The notes under the pieces were generated by a model. That model saw only the letters and a list, made by a program, of their open reading frames with translations. It was not told where the DNA came from and did not search any database. Shown piece by piece: positions 59,536-64,000 of a stretch of 64,000 nucleotides of DNA. This DNA comes from Pseudomonas sp. CROZ-RG-20F-R04-15 (GTDB lineage: Bacteria; Pseudomonadota; Gammaproteobacteria; Pseudomonadales; Pseudomonadaceae), in the NCBI RefSeq assembly GCF_022662375.1, contig NZ_JAKNQL010000011.1, positions 124,001 to 188,000 of the forward strand, written 5' to 3'. Within the stretch, counting starts at the first letter, position 1. Each line of letters starts with the position of its first letter. Position numbers and translations under genes: made by a program.

Positions 59536-60839
59536 GCGCCCTTCTTGGCCTTGTCAGTCACGGCTGCGTCCGAAGGGTTGGCAGCGGATTTGCCTTGCAA
59601 GTGTTCGGTCGGCGTGGTCGGCACTTGATTGCTGTCATTGACCACCTCCACTTCACTGCCTTCTTTCAGGCGGTCTGTGCCTTCCAGTACCACGCGGTCG
59701 CCAGCGGCGAGGCCTTCGGTAATGACGGTGTTTTCGCCATCGCTGGCGCCGATCTTCAACTGGCGAATGGTGACTTTCTTGTCGCCGTCCAGTGCGTAGA
59801 CGAAGGTGCCGTTGGTGCCGAACTGGATGGCCGCCGACGGTGCCAGCACCACGCCTTTCAGCGTATCAGCCAACAGGTGAACGTTGACGAACTGGTTGGG
59901 GAACAGCGCCTGATCGCGGTTTTCGTAGCGGGCCTTGAACTTCAGGGTGCCGGTGGCGACGTCGATCTGGTTGTCGAGGCTTTGCAAAACACCGGTGGCT
60001 TGCAGTTTGGTGTCGCCGCGATCCCAGGCTTCGGCCGGCAGCTTGGCGCCGCTGCGATAGCGGGTGAGCACGGTTTCCAGACTGTTTTCCGGCAGGGTGA
60101 AAGCCACGCTGATTGGTTGGGTCTGGGTGATTACGGCAAGGAACGTGGTGTCGTTGGCGGTGACGAGGTTACCGACGTCAACCTGACGCAGACCGACACG
60201 GCCGGCAATCGGCGCGCGGATCCTGGTGAATTCGAGATTGAGCTTGGCATCGTTGACCGCCGCCTGATTGGTCTTGACCGTGCCCAGATACTGACCGACC
60301 AGCGCTTCGGCGGTGTCCAGCGTCTGTTTGGCGATGCTGTCTTCTTTGAACAGACCGCGATAACGCTCGACATCGACCTGAGCGTTTTTCAGTTGTGCCT
60401 GATTCTGCAGCAAGGTGCCTTCGGCCTGCAGCAAGGCGTTCTGGTACGGGCGCGGATCGATCTCGGCCAGCAGGTCACCAGCCTTGACCATCTGCCCTTC
60501 TTCGAAATTGATCTTGACCAGTTCGCCGCCCACCCGGCTGCGCACATTGATGGTGTTGAGCGCGGTCACCGTACCCAGCGCCTTGTAATACAGCGGGAAG
60601 TCGCCGGTGACTGCTGGCGCTACGCGTACCGGAATCGGCCCGGTGCCGCCACCGAAGCCCGGCCGCATCATCCCCGAACGCCCGGTGTGCCCGGCCGCCG
60701 CCTTGTCAGCGCCCTCTTTGTGGGCTGAACCGGCGGGCCAGAACTTCCAGCACAGGACGGCGATAACCAACAGGACCAGCAGGCTGATCAGCCAGCGACG
60801 GGAGTTACGAGGGGACGATTGCATGGAGTCATTAACCAT
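59532..60839 (-). CDS. muxA: RND periplasmic adaptor MuxA
   Basis: This 435-residue HlyD-type adaptor has an N-terminal membrane anchor (about 15-37), a lipoyl/barrel-sandwich domain (VRSRVGGELVKINFEEGQMVKAGDLLAEID), an alpha-helical hairpin, and RIRAPIAGRVGLRQVDVGNLV. It joins the pump to OpmB. It is first in the operon; ATG 60824 is an alternative start. No regulator gene adjoins it in the window. Confidence 0.87.
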   Translation of the reverse strand: MVNDSMQSSPRNSRRWLISLLVLLVIAVLCWKFWPAGSAHKEGADKAAAGHTGRSGMMRPGFGGGTGPIPVRVAPAVTGDFPLYYKALGTVTALNTINVRSRVGGELVKINFEEGQMVKAGDLLAEIDPRPYQNALLQAEGTLLQNQAQLKNAQVDVERYRGLFKEDSIAKQTLDTAEALVGQYLGTVKTNQAAVNDAKLNLEFTRIRAPIAGRVGLRQVDVGNLVTANDTTFLAVITQTQPISVAFTLPENSLETVLTRYRSGAKLPAEAWDRGDTKLQATGVLQSLDNQIDVATGTLKFKARYENRDQALFPNQFVNVHLLADTLKGVVLAPSAAIQFGTNGTFVYALDGDKKVTIRQLKIGASDGENTVITEGLAAGDRVVLEGTDRLKEGSEVEVVNDSNQVPTTPTEHLQGKSAANPSDAAVTDKAKKGA

Positions 60840-60971
60840 TGGGCGCGTGGGCTTCTTTTACGGGAGGCTGAACGATAAGCACTGGTGGGGAAATAGCAAA
60901 GCAGCTTTACCGGCAATTTACCTTCAACTTACGTTTCAAGGTGTGAGGCAAAACACTGATACACAAATGAA

Positions 60972-60997
60972 AACGGCCTGGACAGGGCCAGGCCGTT
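60972..60997 (-). terminator. Terminator after tpx
   Basis: A perfect 10-bp stem (AACGGCCTGG and CCAGGCCGTT) with a 6-base loop is followed on the minus strand by TTTTC. It ends tpx before the muxA promoter region. Confidence 0.75.
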
Positions 60998-61014
60998 AAC
61001 AATTGTAAAAGCGC

Positions 61015-61515
61015 TTACTTGAGAACGGACAGTGCCGCTTCGTAGTCAGGCTCTTCAGCGATTTCCTTGACCAGTTCGCTGTGCAGGACGTTGTCGTTTT
61101 CGTCCAGAACCACGACGGCGCGAGCGGTCAGGCCTTTAAGTGGGCCGTCAGCAATGGCCACGCCGTAGTTCTCGATGAACTCGGCACCGCGCAGGGTCGA
61201 CAGGTTCTGCACGTTTTCCAGACCTTCAGCGCCGCAGAAACGCGCTTGGGCGAATGGCAGGTCAGCCGAGATGCACAGCACCACGGTGTTAGCGGTGTCG
61301 TTGGCCTGCGCGTTGAACTTGCGCACGGAAGTCGCGCAGGTCGGGGTGTCGACGCTTGGGAAGATGTTGAGGATTTTGCGTTTGCCGGCAAAGTCTTTCA
61401 GGGTGACGTCGGACAGATTGCCGGCAACCAGAGAAAAGGCTGGCGCCTTGGAACCGGCTTGTGGCAACTGGCCGTTGACTTGAACCGGATTGCCTTTAAG
61501 GGTGACTTGAGCCAT
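61015..61515 (-). CDS. tpx: Thiol peroxidase
   Basis: This 166-residue periplasmic-type peroxiredoxin reduces hydroperoxides. The peroxidatic Cys60 (SVDTPTCATSV) and resolving Cys94 (ARFCGAEG) match E. coli Tpx Cys61 and Cys95. The N-terminal MAQVTLKGNPV is typical. The start at 61515 has an AAGGA site upstream; the frame extends to 61746 through a REP and is not coding. Single gene with its own terminator. Confidence 0.94.
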   Translation of the reverse strand: MAQVTLKGNPVQVNGQLPQAGSKAPAFSLVAGNLSDVTLKDFAGKRKILNIFPSVDTPTCATSVRKFNAQANDTANTVVLCISADLPFAQARFCGAEGLENVQNLSTLRGAEFIENYGVAIADGPLKGLTARAVVVLDENDNVLHSELVKEIAEEPDYEAALSVLK

Positions 61516-61852
61516 GACTTGAGTCCTTCTGATGTTTTGATTGGAAAGCATGCAAGAGGCCGAAGTTAACCACGAAATTGTCCGACGACCTATGCCCTGT
61601 TTTGAAATTGTTAGGTGCCTGCGTGAAAAATTGTATACAAAACCAGCACAATTCCCATGTGGGAGCGAGCCTGCTCGCGAAGGCGCCGGATCAGTCAGCA
61701 TAAATGTTGAATGTGACGACCTCTTCGCGAGCAGGCTCGCTCCCACATTGGATTCTGCGGTGTTATTGGTCTTTTATTTAGAGCCCCTGTCGATTCAGCG
61801 CTAACCCGTTCGACTAAGCAATGAATCCCACCAAACTCACGGAGTCACCGCC
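61516..61852. repeat. Intergenic region with REP pair
   Basis: A REP pair lies at 61657-61748 in this 337-base gap between tpx and the divergent YciI gene. Between the REP and tpx is an AT-rich stretch (about 61560-61650) that probably holds the tpx promoter. Nothing else is recognised. Confidence 0.75.
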
Positions 61853-62278
61853 ATGCGATTCATGATCCTTGTCAAAGCCAGCGCCGATTCGGAAGCCGGC
61901 ATCATGCCCAGCGAAGAGCTGATCACCGCCATGGGCAACTTCAACGAAGAACTGGTCAAGGCCGGCATCCTGATCGATTGCGATGGCCTGCATCCGAGCA
62001 GCAAAGGCGCCCGCGTACGTTTCTCCGGGGACAAGCGCACGGTGATCGACGGGCCGTTCATCGAGACCAAAGAGCTGGTGGCGGGCTACTGGATCTGGGA
62101 GGTGAAATCGAAGGAAGAAGCCATCGAATGGGTCAAGCGCTGCCCCAATCCGATGCCGGGCGATTCTGAAATTGAAATCCGCCAGATATTCTCTGCCGAA
62201 GACTTCGGCGCCGAATTCACCCCGGAAGCACGGGAGCAGGAAGAGCGCGTTCGCGAACAGGCCAAGAAAAACGGCTGA
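61853..62278 (+). CDS. YciI/DGPF-domain protein
   Basis: This 141-residue protein starts MRFMILVKASADSEAG and carries the DGPF motif (DGPFIETKELVAGYW, about 63-77) that defines one branch of the YciI superfamily, ferredoxin-like dimeric proteins. Function is not well established; some DGPF genes sit beside ECF sigma factors, but none adjoins here. CGGAG precedes the start. Confidence 0.85.
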   Translation: MRFMILVKASADSEAGIMPSEELITAMGNFNEELVKAGILIDCDGLHPSSKGARVRFSGDKRTVIDGPFIETKELVAGYWIWEVKSKEEAIEWVKRCPNPMPGDSEIEIRQIFSAEDFGAEFTPEAREQEERVREQAKKNG

Positions 62279-62293
62279 ACCGGATATCACATG

Positions 62294-62373
62294 TAAGAGC
62301 TGCCGAAGGTTCGGGCCGCGATCGGACGATCTTTTGATCTTGATCTTCAAAACAAGATCAAAAGATCGCAGCC
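62294..62373. repeat. Palindromic repeat, AGATCAAAAGATCG family
   Basis: A 16-bp perfect inner stem (CGATCTTTTGATCTTG, 62327-62342, and its complement, 62353-62368) is flanked by partly matching GCTGCCGAAGG / GCAGCC. It lies between convergent genes; a longer copy is at 63713-63794. Confidence 0.8.
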
Positions 62374-62380
62374 AAATCGA

Positions 62381-62845
62381 TCAGTCGGGCATCGAGCGGA
62401 TGATGTCGGCCAGATCATCTTTGGTTATTTCATTGGCCTTGATAGCTGCGGCGACATCTGCTTTGGAAAGCGGAAAACGTTTGAAAATTTCTTTCAAGGT
62501 TTCCTCATTAACATTGGCCAGGCAGAGCGGATCGATAAATGAGCCGCCATACTCAGGCTTCATCGGTACTTCTTCGTGTGCAATTGCACCTTTATGGTTG
62601 AGATACACGACATAACGGTCGTGCCCTTCAGGAAAGCTTTTATCGTGATAAAGCGTGGTACCCAAAGGCAGGACATAGTAGTTCTCGTCGCCATTTGGGC
62701 CTTCAATCAGTAATGGTTCTTTGGTTTTGATCATTTTCCTGTCGTGCCCTTTCCCGATATCACCAAAAATCAGAAAAGCCAAAAAAACCGCATTGACGGA
62801 TAAAGCTGCCATTAGCCACAGGCTAATCCGCCTGTTTGTAACCAT
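62381..62845 (-). CDS. Membrane-anchored hypothetical protein
   Basis: This 154-residue protein has one N-terminal membrane helix (about 5-26) and a periplasmic or soluble part of about 125 residues beginning after GHDRK. I do not recognise the family. It is Lys/Asp/Glu-rich and less GC-biased than its neighbours, which may indicate recent gain. ATG 62845 is used; a TTG at 62857 is the alternative. Its 3' end faces the YciI gene across a palindromic repeat. Confidence 0.65.
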   Translation of the reverse strand: MVTNRRISLWLMAALSVNAVFLAFLIFGDIGKGHDRKMIKTKEPLLIEGPNGDENYYVLPLGTTLYHDKSFPEGHDRYVVYLNHKGAIAHEEVPMKPEYGGSFIDPLCLANVNEETLKEIFKRFPLSKADVAAAIKANEITKDDLADIIRSMPD

Positions 62846-62899
62846 TTTCCTTATCAAGCCTTTGCTCCTGCAATTGTCACGGTTATGCCCAACCGTCTT

Positions 62900-62984
62900 T
62901 CAAGGGACGCTCCGCGTTCCAGCTTGTGAATTTGACGCAGAGCGTCAAGGGCTGCATTCCCACGCAGAGCGTGGGAACGATCAT
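62900..62984. repeat. Palindromic repeat, partial copy
   Basis: GGGACGCTCCGCG... and CATTCCCACGCAGAGCGTGGGAACGATCAT form a degenerate copy of the CCACGC-CTGCGTGGGAA family between two genes on the minus strand. Confidence 0.75.
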
Positions 62985-62994
62985 TCACCAGAGA

Positions 62995-63363
62995 TCAGTT
63001 CTTGAGTTCGACGTGATCCAGGGCTTGATTCACCGCGAGTTCTCCCAACATGACGACCTGTGCAATACCCAATGCAGTCTTGCGCTGAGAGGTTTCCAGC
63101 GAGGCGGCGAAGTTGATCAGCATTTCGCTGGCCGAGCCGAGGGTTTCGCTGGCGTTGGCGAGCAGGGATTCGGTGTTGTACCTGGGATTGGCGAGGTACA
63201 TGGGTTCCGGCTCATTGGCACTGGACATGATGCGGGTGGCTGGATTGAGGTAGTAGTCGAGGGCGCGGTCGGCGGCTTCGTGGAGCTTTTTACTGTCGAC
63301 TGAGGCGTAGGGTGATGTGGTGTCGGCGTCTGATTCTGGGGGATTGGGTGTTGGCTTTTTCAT
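62995..63363 (-). CDS. DUF6124-family protein
   Basis: This 122-residue protein begins MKKPTPNPPESDADTTSPYASVDS and continues with KLHEAADRALDYYLNP and a C-terminal helical segment (GIAQVVMLGELAVNQALDHV). From memory it belongs to DUF6124, common in Pseudomonas and often multi-copy, function unknown. The start at 63363 is chosen; the frame stays open for another 102 codons upstream to 63669, across a base-paired region better explained as RNA. The ribosome site (GAGAAAAC) is weak. Confidence 0.72.
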   Translation of the reverse strand: MKKPTPNPPESDADTTSPYASVDSKKLHEAADRALDYYLNPATRIMSSANEPEPMYLANPRYNTESLLANASETLGSASEMLINFAASLETSQRKTALGIAQVVMLGELAVNQALDHVELKN

Positions 63364-63394
63364 AGTGTTTTCTCTATCCGAACGGTGGAGCTGG

Positions 63395-63605
63395 CCCATT
63401 CGGCTTCCGGTCGAATGGGTGGCAGCTGTACGCAGGCTGGAAACCCGGGGGACAGAGAAACCCGGACGACCCGAAGGTCCCCCACGCACAGCCGCCATAA
63501 CTAAGTACGTACCAAAAAAGGTGCGCAAGCATACGTCATGAACGGTGCTGTTGCGTTCAGTTTTCCCCCGGGGTTTCCAGTCCCGGTCGCTGATTTGGCA
63601 GCGAC
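63395..63605 (-). ncRNA. Candidate structured leader RNA of the DUF6124 gene
   Basis: On the minus strand the region can form: 63605-63599/63592-63586 (7 bp, 6-base loop); 63496-63485/63432-63421 (12 bp, including two G-U pairs); inside it 63483-63477/63453-63447 (7 bp, GTCCCCC with GGGGGAC arms) or an alternative ACC-TTCG-GGT tetraloop; and 63419-63412/63402-63395 (8 bp, 9-base loop) just before the ribosome site. The many stems and wobble pairs suggest RNA structure. It could be a cis-regulator or an independent RNA. Confidence 0.45.
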
Positions 63606-63712
63606 GAACACAGGCTAGAGACCCGACGTCCGACGGACAACCTGAAAACCTTGTGGGAACGTTCCGCAAATTCCAAACAACGTTTAAACATCCCGAATTG
63701 AAATACGCATAG

Positions 63713-63794
63713 GTAGGAGCTACCGAAGGCTGCGATCTTTTGATCTTGAACTTACAAACAAGATCAAAAGATCGCAGCCTTCGGCAGCTCCTAC
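63713..63794. repeat. Long hairpin repeat, AGATCAAAAGATCG family
   Basis: Two 36-base arms (63713-63748, 63759-63794) are inverted with one mismatch and a 10-base loop, beginning GTAGGAGCT and ending AGCTCCTAC. This is a common Pseudomonas intergenic palindrome; a shorter copy lies at 62294-62373. Confidence 0.88.
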
Positions 63795-64000
63795 ACGGGC
63801 ACCAGCCTTTTAGTACACAACATCACCGTGATCCTGCTCACAAAACCAAAGAATTAATCCATTCGGCTGGCTAACTCCCGATTAGCTGCTAGCGTCAACC
63901 AGACGTGTCCTACAGGCTTGATAAAGAAAGGGATTACGCCATAACGGCCGAGAAGAGTGCCGAGTTATCCATAAGCCACCAGGGAATCGGGGATGAAGTT

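Larger units (their letters stand above)
63364..64000. other. Leader and repeat region at the window end
   Basis: 63395-63605 contains the structured leader described separately. 63713-63794 holds a long hairpin repeat. The last 200 bases (63800-64000) show no gene that can be supported; a start beyond the window edge is possible. Confidence 0.5.

Noticed and set aside
59595..60728. A 377-residue plus-strand frame opposite muxA
   Set aside because: It is antisense to a well-supported adaptor gene and shows no family features.
63800..64000. A gene or tmRNA at the window end
   Set aside because: No open frame with a ribosome site is complete, and the expected tmRNA ends are absent.

Overview
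The window looks like a chromosomal segment of a fluorescent-group Pseudomonas. It has GC-rich coding sequence, many copies of the typical Pseudomonas intergenic palindromes (a REP family with core GAGCCTGCTCGCGA, and a second family built on CCACGC-CTGCGTGGGAA), a muxABC-opmB efflux operon, and a trehalose / alpha-glucan locus like the PA2151-PA2165 region of P. aeruginosa (comparison from memory). No tRNA, rRNA, CRISPR array, prophage or intact insertion sequence was seen.

Layout. 1-1600: a gene-free repeat-like stretch, a truncated Fur-like regulator, a two-helix membrane peptide and a 46-residue lipoprotein. 1778-8834: a compact five-gene operon (MdfA-like exporter, LuxE-type acyl-protein synthetase, LuxC-type reductase fused to an adenylating domain, a PaaK-like adenylating enzyme, a GNAT acyltransferase). 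It looks like an undescribed small-molecule pathway that activates and reduces a carboxylic acid. 8895-15094: an orphan protein, a dCache chemoreceptor behind a FliA-type promoter, a DUF411/VTT pair with a CopR-like box, a secreted alpha/beta hydrolase and a D-2-hydroxyacid dehydrogenase.

15714-43580: the trehalose and alpha-glucan locus, in two converging arms. The plus arm is glgA-treZ-malQ-treY-DUF2934-glgX, followed without a gap by acyl-CoA dehydrogenase-like, PIG-L deacetylase, methyltransferase and glycosyltransferase genes, then a second PIG-L paralogue lacking catalytic residues and an endonuclease/exonuclease/phosphatase-fold protein. The minus arm is glgE-treS/maltokinase-glgB. Two autotransporter genes, one with almost no passenger, sit between the arms. 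GlgA and GlgE/GlgB build glucan. GlgX, MalQ, TreY and TreZ convert glucan to trehalose. TreS plus maltokinase returns trehalose to maltose-1-phosphate for GlgE. AlgU-like promoter sequences precede glgE and the second PIG-L gene, which fits osmotic or envelope stress control.

43798-64000: small proteins (proline-rich, MgtC, DUF3203), a stand-alone ccoG, a MocR regulator, an SDR, an MHYT-GGDEF-EAL c-di-GMP protein, the muxABC-opmB operon on the minus strand, tpx, a YciI protein, an anchored hypothetical protein, and a DUF6124 gene with a long, stop-free, highly base-paired leader that may be a structured RNA.
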